This document shows, piece by piece, positions 33,509 through 42,970 of a stretch of DNA of 64,000 bases. Both the position numbers and the translations under genes were made by a program. How positions within the stretch are numbered: position 1 is the first letter of the stretch; every line of letters starts with the position of its first letter. The notes beneath the pieces were generated by a model. It saw nothing but the letters and a program-made list of their open reading frames with translations. It searched no databases and was not told the origin of the DNA. Source of the DNA: Desulfurivibrio sp044068625 (GTDB lineage: Bacteria > Desulfobacterota > Desulfobulbia > Desulfobulbales > Desulfurivibrionaceae); assembly GCF_044068625.1 (NCBI RefSeq), contig NZ_JBIPKH010000007.1, forward strand, positions 65,784-129,783, in the 5' to 3' direction.

Positions 33509-34900
33509 TTACATATAGCTGTAGCCGATGGGGGAATCGTCCTGCTTGCGGGCGATCAGGGCATTGACCAACCGGTCGAAAAGCTGCTGGCCCCCCTGGT
33601 AGCCCAGGTGGAGAAGGCGCTGGCCGCCCAGGCGGTCGTGGATGGGGAACCCCACCCGAATCAGGGGAACCCCCAATTCCCGGGCCAGGTGATAACCCTT
33701 GCTGTGGCCGATCAGCAGATCGGGCTTGAGCTCCCGGGCCCGGGCGGCGATATCGAAAAAATCGCAATCTTCATAAACCTCCGGCGGCTCGCTCCCCGCC
33801 GGCAGCAGCTCGGAGAGCACCTCATCAAGGGCTGCCGCCAGCCGGCCGCTTTTACCGCCCGAGGCGCAAAGTACCGGTCGGACCCCGATCTCGGCCAGCA
33901 GCGAGCTAAGGCCCACCACCAGATCCTCCTCGCCGTAAACCACCGCCCTTTGGCCCGAGAGATACTTGTGGCCATCCACCATGGCGTCCAGCAGCCGGCC
34001 CCGGGCGGCGGCCTGCTCCGGCGCCATCTCTCCGCTCGCGGCCAGCTCGGCCAGCAGACTGAGAAATCGGTCGGTTTCCCGCAAGCCCACGGGCAGCCCC
34101 AGCCGCCGGCGGGGCACCCCGTGCCGCTCCTCCAGCCAACCGGCGGCGGAGAGCCGATCGGGCAGGGTCCGGCCGAATTCGATACTGAGGGGGGCTGAGC
34201 CCATGCGGGCAATGGCGGCGATGGCGGTGCCGCCCGCCGGAATCAGGGGGTAGTCGTCCAGGGCCGGCCCGTCCAGGGTCTCGGAAAAATCGGGCAGGAT
34301 GGTGGCCGGCAGGCTGAATTGGGCCAGGATCTCCTTGAGCAGCCGCAGATCGGCCGGCGAGACCAGGCCCGGCAGCAGATTCAGCGGAGCTTTTTCATCA
34401 CCCCCCCCCGGAGATTCCGGGGCGGCAAGCTGCTCCACCAGGGCTAAAACCGCCCCGTGGAAACCCTCCATGTGGCTGCCGGCGTAACTGGGGGTGGAGA
34501 CCCGCACCAGCAGCGGGGAGGAGTCATCTGGGGCCATGAACTCCCGGCGATATTCGCTCAGCAGCAGGTTGAGATCATCGCCGATGGTCTCGGTCAGACA
34601 AGTGGTGGCGATCCCGATCAGGGCTGGGCAATACTTGGCGGTGACGTTCTTCAGACCCTGCTTAAGATTGGCGCCACCGCCGTAAATCGCGTTCTTCTCC
34701 CCCAGAGAGGAGGAGGCGATATCGATGGGTTCATTGAAATGGCTGATGATATAACGCCGCATGTAGGTGGCGCAGCCCTGGGAACCATGCAGGTAGGGTA
34801 CCGCCCCCGCCACCCCGCGAAAGGCCAAAACCGCCCCCAGGGGCCGGCACAACTTGCAGGCGTTGGTGGTGGAAACAAAATCCGGTGTTTTCTTGCCCAT
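33509..34900 (-). CDS. nifN: Nitrogenase cofactor scaffold protein NifN
   Basis: A 463-aa protein of the nitrogenase component 1 family. The N-terminus (CKLCRPLGAVLAFRGVAGAVPYLHGSQGCATYMRRY) and TTCLTETIGDDL are NifN features. NifN pairs with NifE as a scaffold on which NifB-co matures to FeMo-co. ATG 34900 has GGGAGAA upstream and a sigma-54 promoter about 50 bp further. It leads the nifN-nifB-nifV operon. NifE is separated from it by two unrelated genes. Confidence 0.92.
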   Translation of the reverse strand: MGKKTPDFVSTTNACKLCRPLGAVLAFRGVAGAVPYLHGSQGCATYMRRYIISHFNEPIDIASSSLGEKNAIYGGGANLKQGLKNVTAKYCPALIGIATTCLTETIGDDLNLLLSEYRREFMAPDDSSPLLVRVSTPSYAGSHMEGFHGAVLALVEQLAAPESPGGGDEKAPLNLLPGLVSPADLRLLKEILAQFSLPATILPDFSETLDGPALDDYPLIPAGGTAIAAIARMGSAPLSIEFGRTLPDRLSAAGWLEERHGVPRRRLGLPVGLRETDRFLSLLAELAASGEMAPEQAAARGRLLDAMVDGHKYLSGQRAVVYGEEDLVVGLSSLLAEIGVRPVLCASGGKSGRLAAALDEVLSELLPAGSEPPEVYEDCDFFDIAARARELKPDLLIGHSKGYHLARELGVPLIRVGFPIHDRLGGQRLLHLGYQGGQQLFDRLVNALIARKQDDSPIGYSYM

Positions 34901-34949
34901 GACATTCTCCCGTACTTGACCGTGATTGATCAACTTGCAACGGGACAAG

Positions 34950-34966
34950 AGCAATGGGCATGCCAA
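34950..34966 (-). promoter_or_regulatory. Sigma-54 promoter of nifNBV
   Basis: On the minus strand, TTGGCATG, a 4-bp gap and TTGCT match the -24/-12 consensus with 10 bp between GG and GC (one mismatch at the C of GGCAC). The predicted start is near 34938, upstream of the nifN ATG at 34900. No TGT-N10-ACA NifA site was found in the next 200 bp. Confidence 0.8.
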
Positions 34967-35188
34967 GGCGGGGCGGAGCCGAAAAAAGCAACGGGTAACA
35001 GCGAAGGAAGGCCAACAATAAAGCTCGACAAAAGAGGTGGTTAAAAAGAAATAAAAAGAGAACCGCTACCGACGATCCGCCCGGAGCCGGCTTCTAAACG
35101 GCAGCGGAGATGGGGTCGCCATGGGTCTGGCTTACGACAAAATGGAAGCACTACCGACATTCAGGTGGCCCGCCCATCCGGGCCGGAA

Positions 35189-35902
35189 TCAGGCTTTTCG
35201 CGGTTCGCTGCCGCCGGGCGGCAAGAGGTTACCGTTTTGTGAGGCCACCCAGACAAAGCGGGAGCGCGCTTTGCCGCCCTTGTGGGCCGGCACCCGGTAG
35301 CGCCGGACCTGGAAGCCGCAACTCAGCAGAAGTCGCTCGAAATCCTTGCTCGGAGCGGCTGACCAGATCGCCAGGCAGCCATCTTGGCGCAAGGCCCGGC
35401 GGCAGGCCCGCATCCCCTCATAACCGTAAAGCCGGCTGTTGCCGGTCCAGGTCATGGGGTCGGGGCCGTTGTCGATATCGAGCAGGATGGCGTCGAATTT
35501 GGCCTTGGTGCCGGCGATCAACTTGCTGACATCGCCGGTTTTCAGCTCCACCCGCGGATCCGCCAAGGGGTGATCGTTAAGCACGCCGAGGAATAGGCGG
35601 TTCCATTCGACCACCGTGGTCATCAGTTCGCCCACCACTACCGCAGCCCGGGAGGGGAGCAGGTCGAGGGCCTGGCGCAGGGTATAGCCCATGCCCAGGC
35701 CGCCGATCAGGACGGCGGGGGCCGGGCGGCCGCTCAGGTGGGCGCAGCCCAGGCGGGCCAGCTCCAGTTCCGACTCATGGTGGCGGCTGTTCATCAGGTC
35801 CTGGCCGTTGACCTCGATGAAAAAATCGCGGTCGTGCTGGTAAAGCGCCAGTTCGCCGCCGTCCGGGGTGCGGGTGGCAGCCAGTTTCAGTCTGGGTTTC
35901 AT
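35189..35902 (-). CDS. Spermidine-synthase-like methyltransferase-fold protein
   Basis: A 237-aa Rossmann-fold protein. Seen: a nucleotide-type glycine loop (VLIGGLGMGYTLRQALDLLP), an acidic residue after the second strand (VVVGELM) and FDAILLDIDNGPDPMT. This layout fits spermidine synthase-like or methyltransferase-like proteins; the aminopropyl donor site is not clear enough to claim spermidine synthesis. It lies between nifE and nifN, after the lysine-rich small gene by 27 bp, and has no evident nitrogenase function. Confidence 0.7.
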   Translation of the reverse strand: MKPRLKLAATRTPDGGELALYQHDRDFFIEVNGQDLMNSRHHESELELARLGCAHLSGRPAPAVLIGGLGMGYTLRQALDLLPSRAAVVVGELMTTVVEWNRLFLGVLNDHPLADPRVELKTGDVSKLIAGTKAKFDAILLDIDNGPDPMTWTGNSRLYGYEGMRACRRALRQDGCLAIWSAAPSKDFERLLLSCGFQVRRYRVPAHKGGKARSRFVWVASQNGNLLPPGGSEPRKA

Positions 35903-35929
35903 GGGGAGACCCCGGAATCCGGACGGCGC

Positions 35930-36049
35930 CTACAGATCTTTGGCCGAGCTTTTGGCGTCTTTTTTGGATTTTTTGGCGGCCTTCTTTTCCTTGGGGCTCA
36001 TGGCCGGTTTCTTCTTCTCGGCCTTGACGTTTTTGTGTTCCTTGCTCAT
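35930..36049 (-). CDS. Very small lysine-rich basic protein
   Basis: A 39-aa ORF, MSKEHKNVKAEKKKPAMSPK then a run of Lys/Ala/Ser to a Leu end. About sixteen of 39 residues are Lys and none is Cys, Trp or Phe. A GAGGGA site 9 nt before the ATG supports translation. It sits between nifE and the methyltransferase-like gene on the same strand, 131 bp after the nifE stop. Its composition suggests nucleic-acid or anionic-partner binding; function is unknown. Confidence 0.65.
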   Translation of the reverse strand: MSKEHKNVKAEKKKPAMSPKEKKAAKKSKKDAKSSAKDL

Positions 36050-36180
36050 GGTCGTCGTCCCTCGATGGTGGTTGGTTGATCCGGAGATGCCTGTTGGAAT
36101 CATTTAATACCGATCCACGACCGGTAGTCAAGGAGGACGATGCAGAAGACCGGCGCCAGGCGGCACAGGCGGAGCAAGGC

Positions 36181-37527
36181 CTAGGCCACCCGGCGGGGCA
36201 GCAGGCGCCAGATTGGGCTGGTTACCGAGGCGTGGACCTCGCGGGCGAAATTGAGCATCCCGGTAAAGCCGGCCAGGATCTCCTTGCGTTCGTGGTTGTG
36301 GTCGCAGAAGGCCACCCCCAGCTTGTAGGCAATGGGCCTTTCCTTGACCCCGCCGACGAAGATGTCCACCTCCTTCTCCTTGAGGAAGCTGGCCAGCTCC
36401 AAGGGGTTGGAGTCGTCGACGATGATGGTGCCGGGATCGGTGATTTCGGCCAGCTCCCGGTAATCTTCGGCGGTGCCGGTCTGGGAGCCCACCATCACCA
36501 CCTCCATGCCGACGGTGCGGAAGGCTTTGACCAACGAAAAGGCCTTGAAGGCCCCGCCCACGTAAATGGCCGCCTTTTTGCCGGACAAGGCCTTACGGTA
36601 CTGCTCCAATTCCGGCAACAGCACCGACAGCTCCTCCCGCACCAACTCCCGGGTCCGGGCCATGATCGCCGGCTCCCGCTTAAAAAAATCGGCCACCGCG
36701 TACAGGGCCGCCGCCATATCCTCGACCCCGAAGTAGGAAACCCGGATGGCGGGAATGCCGTAATCGGCCTCCATCATCTTGGCCAGCTCCATGGTGGCCC
36801 CGGAACACTGGACCACGTTGAGGGCCGCCCCATGGGCCCTTTGGATGTCGGCGATCCGGCCATCGCCGGTGATGTTGGCCACCACCTCCACCCCCATTTT
36901 GGCAAAATAGTCGCGGATCAACCACAACTCGCCGGCCAGGTTGAAATCGCCGAGGATGTTGATGCTATAAGGAGAGATCCCTTTGGTGTCCCCGGTGCCC
37001 ACCAGCCGGCGCATGGCGTTGCAGGCCGCCTGGTAACCGGCCCGCTTGTTGCCCTTGAACCCCTCCGACTGCACCGGCAGCACCGGAATCCCCTTCTCGG
37101 CGGCCACCTTACGGCAGACCGCCTCCAGATCATCGCCGATGATCCCGACAATGCAGGTGGAGTAAACAAAGGCCGCCGCCGGGGCGTGGCGGTCGATCAA
37201 CTCCACCAGGGCTCGGTACAGTTTTTCCTCGCCGCCGAAGATCACGTCCCGCTCCTGCATGTCGGTGGAAAAACTGAGCCGGTGCAGCTCCGGCCCCGAA
37301 GAGAGGGCCCCGCGGATATCCCAGGTATAGACGGCGCAGCCGATGGGGCCATGCACCAGATGCAGGGCATCGGCAATGGGATAGAGCACCACCCGGGAGC
37401 CGCAGAACACGCAGGCCCGCTGACTAACCGCCCCGGCCAAACTATCCTTGTCGCACTCCAAATCGAAAGGTTCGCTGCCCTTGCGCCCCACCTGGCCCTG
37501 CCGCTCCAGCAATACCGCCGCTTCCAT
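36181..37527 (-). CDS. nifE: Nitrogenase cofactor scaffold protein NifE
   Basis: A 448-aa protein of the nitrogenase component 1 family. Diagnostic features: ACVFCGSRVVLYPIADALHLVHGPIGCAVYTWDIRG, FVYSTCIVGIIGDDLEAVC and FGGEEKLYRALVEL. It forms the NifEN scaffold with NifN. ATG 37527 has AAGGGGG upstream and a sigma-54 promoter about 60 bp further. nifH, nifD and nifK are not in the window. Confidence 0.93.
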   Translation of the reverse strand: MEAAVLLERQGQVGRKGSEPFDLECDKDSLAGAVSQRACVFCGSRVVLYPIADALHLVHGPIGCAVYTWDIRGALSSGPELHRLSFSTDMQERDVIFGGEEKLYRALVELIDRHAPAAAFVYSTCIVGIIGDDLEAVCRKVAAEKGIPVLPVQSEGFKGNKRAGYQAACNAMRRLVGTGDTKGISPYSINILGDFNLAGELWLIRDYFAKMGVEVVANITGDGRIADIQRAHGAALNVVQCSGATMELAKMMEADYGIPAIRVSYFGVEDMAAALYAVADFFKREPAIMARTRELVREELSVLLPELEQYRKALSGKKAAIYVGGAFKAFSLVKAFRTVGMEVVMVGSQTGTAEDYRELAEITDPGTIIVDDSNPLELASFLKEKEVDIFVGGVKERPIAYKLGVAFCDHNHERKEILAGFTGMLNFAREVHASVTSPIWRLLPRRVA

Positions 37528-37588
37528 GGTTACCCCCTTTGCCGTGTCTACATCAAGGTTGCGCTTCTCTGCCTGATTCCAAGTACAG

Positions 37589-37605
37589 AGCAAGGTTTAT
37601 GCCAG
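37589..37605 (-). promoter_or_regulatory. Sigma-54 promoter of nifE
   Basis: On the minus strand, CTGGCATA, a 4-bp gap and TTGCT fit the -24/-12 pattern with 10 bp between GG and GC. The predicted start is near 37577, about 50 bp before the nifE ATG. It likely also drives the two accessory genes downstream of nifE. Confidence 0.8.
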
Positions 37606-37741
37606 GGGGCGGCTTTGACGGCAAGGCGGGCTCCTGGGCGGATTGCGGGCCGTAACCCGCCCAAGCGGCAAATGAACGGGGGGGGGGCAGAGGCGACCAA
37701 ATCGTAGCCCAACCAACCTTTTGGTAGGCTCTGGCCGAAGA

Positions 37742-39619
37742 TCAGCGCTTAATCACCATGGTGGCTTCCAGGAGGGCGGGGCGACCGAGCCGCTCTTCAA
37801 TGGCGGCCTTAATCGCGTCAAGGCCCTGTTCGTCGATGGGGCCGGCGGAAACCAGGCGCACCGAGAGCTTAAGGGGCTCGCGGCTGCCGACGCTCACCCC
37901 CTGCACCGCCACCTCCGCCACCTCCAGGCCCTCGACGGCCAGCAGGATCTTATGCTCTTCGGTCATCCGCATAAAGCCAATCCCCAAGGGAATGCCCACC
38001 AGCAGCATCACGACCATGGTGATCAGCAGGCCCCGACGGGCCAAGTGAAAAGGCGCGTAACCCATCAGCAGAAAGGTGAGGCTGGCGGCCAGCACAATCC
38101 CCACCAGGTTGGTAAAAAAGAGCAGGTGCGCCCCCCAGACCACTTCCCAGTCGCCCCAGCCGAGACCGATACCGGTCACCGCCAGCGGCGGCACCAGGGC
38201 CACGGCAATGGCCACCCCGGCCAGGCTGCGGGCCACCTCCTCGCGGGCGTGGGCATAAGCCCCGGCAATGCCGGCCACCACCGCCACCCCCAGATCGAGC
38301 AACGTGGGGCTGAGCCGGGCGCTGATTTCGGGAGTTATCACCTTCAGCGGCATCAGCCAGCCCATGGCGGCGGAAAAAGCCAGCCCCAGCAATATGCCCA
38401 AGCCCAAAGTTTTCAGGCTACCGCCCATCAGGGCCATATCCTGGCGCACCACCGCCATGGCCAGGGAGACCAGGGGGGCCATCATCGGAGCCAGGATCAT
38501 GGCCCCGATGATCACCGGGGTCGAATTGGCAAAAAGGCCGATGGCCGCCAGCAGAACCGCCAGGATCATCAAGACCAGATAGGAGGTGGTGGGACGGGCG
38601 TTTTTCTCCCGCAGGGTGACGTAGAGATCCCGAAAATCCTCGGTGGCGGCGTGGCGCAGCCAGGGCAAAGGTTTGGCGGCCAAGGCGTGGCAGGCTTCCC
38701 CCACCGGCAGGGCCTGGACCCGAAAACTCTCCCGGCCCGCCGTTCCCTCGTCGATGCTCAGATGGCGACCAGGCAACAGCCGCAAGCCCCGGGGCACCAC
38801 CTCCAGGGCGACCTCCCGGCTGGAGAGCCAGCGCCCGTCCTGGAGATAATCGATGGCCTGCGGGCTGGTTACCGTCAGGGTTTCAGCCCGGATGTGGCCG
38901 ATGAAGTCGGGCAGCCTCCCACCCTCCCGGTTGGGCGCGAACAGGGCGACCAGCAGCAGCCACAACATCTCGAGCAGGCAGCGCGGGGCCAGGACCAGGG
39001 CCTGGAGCATGCCGTCATTGATATTGGTGTCCGGCAGCACCGTCCGGGCCAGCAGGGAGTTGCGGGTATGCTCCACCACCACCATGCCCAGGGCGACGGT
39101 GCTGACGGTTTTGCCCCGCCCGGTCCGGAGGGTGTAGCGTTGGGGTTTGACCCTGCCAATGGCTCGAAGCCGCTGCCAGAAGGTGGCCAGGCGGATCCGC
39201 CAGCCTTCCAGGTGGTAGGCGGGACGCAAGTGCAGGGCCTCGCCAACGATGATGGTGTTGAAAACCGGTTGCCCGTTACAAAAAAAGAGGTCCACCCGGC
39301 GATCACGGCCCGCCGCCAGAATATCCTCCACCGCCTCAGCGAGGCGGGCGGCGATCCCGTATCCCTGGCGGGCTTGAACCATATTGGGATGGGGCAACAG
39401 GGCCAGCCGCCAGCCCAGTCTGGCCGCTTGGGGAACCAGGGTGGCCAGAGCGGCGTCATCCAGGTAGGTGATTACCGTGGTGCCCTCCTCCCAATACGGC
39501 AGGTCGCCGGGCTGAAAATCCACCGGCTCGACCCTCATTTTTCCGAACAGGGGTAGGATTTCCCGGCCTACTTCCTGCTCAAACGCGGGATCAAACAGCA
39601 GTTTAGCCTCCAGATCCAT
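37742..39619 (-). CDS. DUF389 (TIGR00341) family membrane protein with N-terminal domain
   Basis: A 625-aa protein. The C-terminal half, from about residue 330, has about six membrane helices with DUF389 features (PTTSYLVLMILAVLLAAIGLFANSTPVIIGAMILAPMM and GVAIAVALVPPLAV). The N-terminal 300 residues are a soluble domain that faintly resembles lipid/diacylglycerol-kinase-type folds (VDLFFCNGQPVFNTIIVGEAL), a tentative call. Function is unknown. ATG 39619 is preferred over an upstream TTG. The gene is divergent from the patatin-like gene. Confidence 0.75.
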   Translation of the reverse strand: MDLEAKLLFDPAFEQEVGREILPLFGKMRVEPVDFQPGDLPYWEEGTTVITYLDDAALATLVPQAARLGWRLALLPHPNMVQARQGYGIAARLAEAVEDILAAGRDRRVDLFFCNGQPVFNTIIVGEALHLRPAYHLEGWRIRLATFWQRLRAIGRVKPQRYTLRTGRGKTVSTVALGMVVVEHTRNSLLARTVLPDTNINDGMLQALVLAPRCLLEMLWLLLVALFAPNREGGRLPDFIGHIRAETLTVTSPQAIDYLQDGRWLSSREVALEVVPRGLRLLPGRHLSIDEGTAGRESFRVQALPVGEACHALAAKPLPWLRHAATEDFRDLYVTLREKNARPTTSYLVLMILAVLLAAIGLFANSTPVIIGAMILAPMMAPLVSLAMAVVRQDMALMGGSLKTLGLGILLGLAFSAAMGWLMPLKVITPEISARLSPTLLDLGVAVVAGIAGAYAHAREEVARSLAGVAIAVALVPPLAVTGIGLGWGDWEVVWGAHLLFFTNLVGIVLAASLTFLLMGYAPFHLARRGLLITMVVMLLVGIPLGIGFMRMTEEHKILLAVEGLEVAEVAVQGVSVGSREPLKLSVRLVSAGPIDEQGLDAIKAAIEERLGRPALLEATMVIKR

Positions 39620-39906
39620 TCCGTCACCCCCGCCTGCCGTGGTTCTTTTCGTCAATGATAGCGCCAGCCCAATAAACCCTTGGCCTTGCCACTTGTCAAT
39701 GATTAGCGCGCCTTACTGTAACACCTGATAAAAACGGATAAAATCCAGAAAATGGCGGAGCCGATTTTTTTCCATTGACTTCTGCGGGCACCGGGCCTCA
39801 CAATATTTTGCACCCGACACTTCCCCGGTTTAGCAGGTTAGGAGCAGAGGACCGCCGGTAAGTGCCCAACGCGAGACCCTTGCCACCCTGGGGGGAGGAG
39901 TGCGGC

Positions 39907-42900
39907 ATGGCGACAGAAGAGCGTAAAATTAGTGAACTGCACCAGGTTAGGCAGCAAGAGCTGAAGATAATCGAGGCCCGCCGCCGCCGCATCTGTCAAC
40001 GGACGGGCTACCCGGAAAAAGGTGGGGCACCCGCCGGCCGCACCTTGATCGGCCTGGCCTTTTCCGGCGGCGGAATTCGCTCGGCCGCCACCAATCTCGG
40101 GGTCCTCCAAGGGCTGGCCAAACGGGGTCTGCTCCCCTTTGTCGACTACCTTAGTACCGTTTCCGGCGGCGGCTACATCGGGGCCTGCTTCGCCTCCCTG
40201 CTGAGCAATCGCCGCCAGCCGACCGGAGAAAAGGACCAACCCTATCAATTTTCCGACTCTGAATCAAGCGGCTCCGGTGCCGCCACCCCGCCGCCGGAAG
40301 AGGCCCTCTTCACCACCTCCTGGGAATCCTTCCCGTTCCGGGACGATCACCTGGCCCGGCCGGCCAGACCGGAAGAGTTGACCAGCCAGGAGCAGATGGA
40401 GCATATCCGCACCCGGGCCAGCTACCTCACCCCCCGGCCCCGCTACCTGAGCGACTCGCTGATGCGGGCGGTGGGGGCGGTGACTTTCACCACCCTGATC
40501 CCCCTGCTCTGGTTTCTGCTGCTGGTGACCGTGGCCACCTCCCTATATATGGCCGTTGTCTCCGGGCTGGCGCCGGCCATGCCACCAGCCGCCGAGGCCG
40601 CCACCAAAGTGAAAAGCTGCCCGGAGGCTTGGGCAATCATCAAGGAGTTCAGCCGCCAGCCATTTGTCGATTTCGCCAACCTGCTGGAATTGGAGCGGGG
40701 CAGCCAACTGGTGGTCACCGTTATCCTGAGCGGACTGACCCTGGGACTTTTGCTTCCATCGTACCATTTTGTCTCCCCCGCCCCGCAAGGTCTGGCCGGA
40801 GTGAGCCCCAGCCGCCGCGAAGCCAAGGACAATCGCCGAAGATTTAACCGGATCTGCTGGACGATCACTTGGGCTCTTATCGGGGTGATGGTTTTGGCCT
40901 GGCTGCTGGTCCGGCTGGAACCGGCGGCCGGGGGCGGCGCCCTGCTTTTGCTCCCCAGCCTGTTGCTGGCCGCCGCCTTTAGCGGCAGCAGCCTCTCCTA
41001 TGTGATCGACAGCAGCAGTTTAGGCAGTGAAGATCCGGCCTGCTGGAACAAGAAGAACCGGGCCACCACCAACCTGGTGCAGGGCTTAACGCTGCTGCTG
41101 CTGATCTTTACCCTAACCCTGGCCCTGCTGCCCGGCTTGATCCGGGCCGGGAATGCGGTCTATATCCTGATGGTGCAAGCCCCCCTGCTGCTGCTCCTCA
41201 AGGCCTGGCTCTCCGGCGATCGGCCGGCGGGCTTAAGCGGTAAGGTTCCTAAAATCGCCGCCAAGTTCAAAAACTGGCTGCTGGGCCTGCTGGTCCCGCT
41301 GCTGGTGCTGCTGACCGTGATCCTGGTCGCCAACCTGCTGCTTGGCGCCTTGGGTTTCCTGGCCAAATGGCCGGCAACTGTTGAAGACACCTCGCCGACA
41401 TCCTGGCTGCTGCTGATTGCCGTTCCCGCCCTGCTGCTGGCGCTTTTCAGCTGGGGGGTGGATATCAACAAAGTCTCCCCCCACTTTTTCTACCGGGACC
41501 GGCTGGCCGAGGCCTTCCTGCGCACCTTCGGCCGATGGCGCGACAATCCCGACGACGAACACGTGCTCAAGCGGGACAATCCCGGCGCCGAACTGACCGC
41601 ACTCAAGCGGGACAACAGCGAGATGAAGCTGACCGAGCTACATGGCATCGATAAGGACGGGAACTGCGCCGGCCTGGGCCCCTACCTGCTGATCAACGCC
41701 ACCCTCAATCTCACCGCCGCCCAAGACCTGAAGGGGTTCAACCGCAAGGCGGAGGTCTTCACCTTCTCCCGTCTTTTCGTGGGCTCCCGCCGGACCGGTT
41801 ATACCTCGACCGCCAACTATCCCGGGCAAAGTGAAAAAGGAAAACTGAAGGTAGCCCGGGCGATGACCATCAGCGGGGCCGCCGCCAGCTCGGTGATGGG
41901 GGCCATCTCCTCACCCCTGCTCTCCTTTCTCTGCACCATCCTCGGGGTCCGCCTCGGATACTGGTTGGAAAATATCCGCCCCTGCCACTGGCGGCCGCTC
42001 TGGCGCCGCCTTTATAAACTCTTGCCCACCAGCGGCCGCCTGCTCCAGGAACTGAGCAGCCATACCGACGACCGCGGCCCCGAGATCTACCTCAGCGACG
42101 GCGGCCACAGCGGCGACAACCTCGGCATTCTGCCCCTGCTGCAACGAAGGGCCAAAATCATCATCGCCGCGGACGCCGAATGCGACCCCAGCCACTCCTT
42201 TGATTCCTTCAACAGCTCCCTGCGCCAGGCCTACGTCGATGAGGGGATCAAGATTCGCGTCGCCCTCAACGATATCTACCGGCGGGAGGACGGCTATTCA
42301 CGCAAACACTACGTGGTGGGCAGGATCCTCTATCCCGATCGCCCCTGGCAGCGAAGCTGGCTGATCATCCTGAAAAACACCATGACCAAGGATGAGATCG
42401 CGCCCCTGCTCAACTACAAGCACAAACACCCGGAGTTTCCCCATGAAACCACGGCCGATCAATTTTTCACCGAGGAGCAGTTCGAATCCTACCGGACCTT
42501 GGGCCGCAATGCGGCGGATTCCTTCTGCGGAGATCTTTTCTCCTGGCTCGGCCCCCCGGATAAAAGGTCCGCCAAAAGGGATCCCTGGGCGGAGCTGGCC
42601 AAAAGTTGTGCAATGGTCGCCCCCCACGAAACCTGGGACGATTTACTGCAGGCCATGTGGGACGCCGAGCTGGCCGGTTTTGCCGACCCCAAGAGCTTCC
42701 AGGCCACGCTGAAAGAGCAGTTTAATGACCTGGTCAACCTCAGCGAACTGAATGAGGACAAATCCAACTGGGACAGAAAGCGAACCGACCAGGAGTTGAA
42801 CAAATTCTGCGACAAGAAACAGCCAAACCTGGATGGAATGGAGCGGGATCTGCAGGAAGCTTACTGCCGGACACGAGAAACATGGCCGCAGGGGGCAGCC

Positions 42901-42966
42901 ATCCCCAAATCGATGCAGGAGTTGAAATTCCGTTTTCGGCAACAGGAGTATAAGTTCAAAGGGTGA
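39907..42966 (+). CDS. Large membrane patatin-like phospholipase family protein
   Basis: A 1019-aa protein. Near the N-terminus it has the patatin oxyanion motif FSGGGIRSA and the nucleophile region LSTVSGGGYIGA. Residues about 170-530 contain several blocks of membrane helices, inserted between the nucleophile and the second catalytic part. The catalytic Asp motif is LSDGGHSGDNLG at about 740. A charged C-terminal region follows. Patatin folds hydrolyse lipid acyl chains. The huge membrane insertion is unlike soluble bacterial patatins but is seen in some proteins of this LSTVSGGGYIG group. ATG 39907 has GGAGGAG upstream. Confidence 0.85.
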   Translation: MATEERKISELHQVRQQELKIIEARRRRICQRTGYPEKGGAPAGRTLIGLAFSGGGIRSAATNLGVLQGLAKRGLLPFVDYLSTVSGGGYIGACFASLLSNRRQPTGEKDQPYQFSDSESSGSGAATPPPEEALFTTSWESFPFRDDHLARPARPEELTSQEQMEHIRTRASYLTPRPRYLSDSLMRAVGAVTFTTLIPLLWFLLLVTVATSLYMAVVSGLAPAMPPAAEAATKVKSCPEAWAIIKEFSRQPFVDFANLLELERGSQLVVTVILSGLTLGLLLPSYHFVSPAPQGLAGVSPSRREAKDNRRRFNRICWTITWALIGVMVLAWLLVRLEPAAGGGALLLLPSLLLAAAFSGSSLSYVIDSSSLGSEDPACWNKKNRATTNLVQGLTLLLLIFTLTLALLPGLIRAGNAVYILMVQAPLLLLLKAWLSGDRPAGLSGKVPKIAAKFKNWLLGLLVPLLVLLTVILVANLLLGALGFLAKWPATVEDTSPTSWLLLIAVPALLLALFSWGVDINKVSPHFFYRDRLAEAFLRTFGRWRDNPDDEHVLKRDNPGAELTALKRDNSEMKLTELHGIDKDGNCAGLGPYLLINATLNLTAAQDLKGFNRKAEVFTFSRLFVGSRRTGYTSTANYPGQSEKGKLKVARAMTISGAAASSVMGAISSPLLSFLCTILGVRLGYWLENIRPCHWRPLWRRLYKLLPTSGRLLQELSSHTDDRGPEIYLSDGGHSGDNLGILPLLQRRAKIIIAADAECDPSHSFDSFNSSLRQAYVDEGIKIRVALNDIYRREDGYSRKHYVVGRILYPDRPWQRSWLIILKNTMTKDEIAPLLNYKHKHPEFPHETTADQFFTEEQFESYRTLGRNAADSFCGDLFSWLGPPDKRSAKRDPWAELAKSCAMVAPHETWDDLLQAMWDAELAGFADPKSFQATLKEQFNDLVNLSELNEDKSNWDRKRTDQELNKFCDKKQPNLDGMERDLQEAYCRTRETWPQGAAIPKSMQELKFRFRQQEYKFKG

Positions 42967-42970
42967 GATC

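Noticed and set aside
36140..36184. 14-codon plus-strand ORF with AAGGAGG site (MQKTGARRHRRSKA)
   Set aside because: It is very short, overlaps the nifE stop and has no homology pattern; the ribosome-like site may be chance.
39775..39804. TTGACT-N18-CACAAT promoter before the patatin gene
   Set aside because: Both boxes deviate from consensus and the spacing is long; evidence is too weak to list as a feature.
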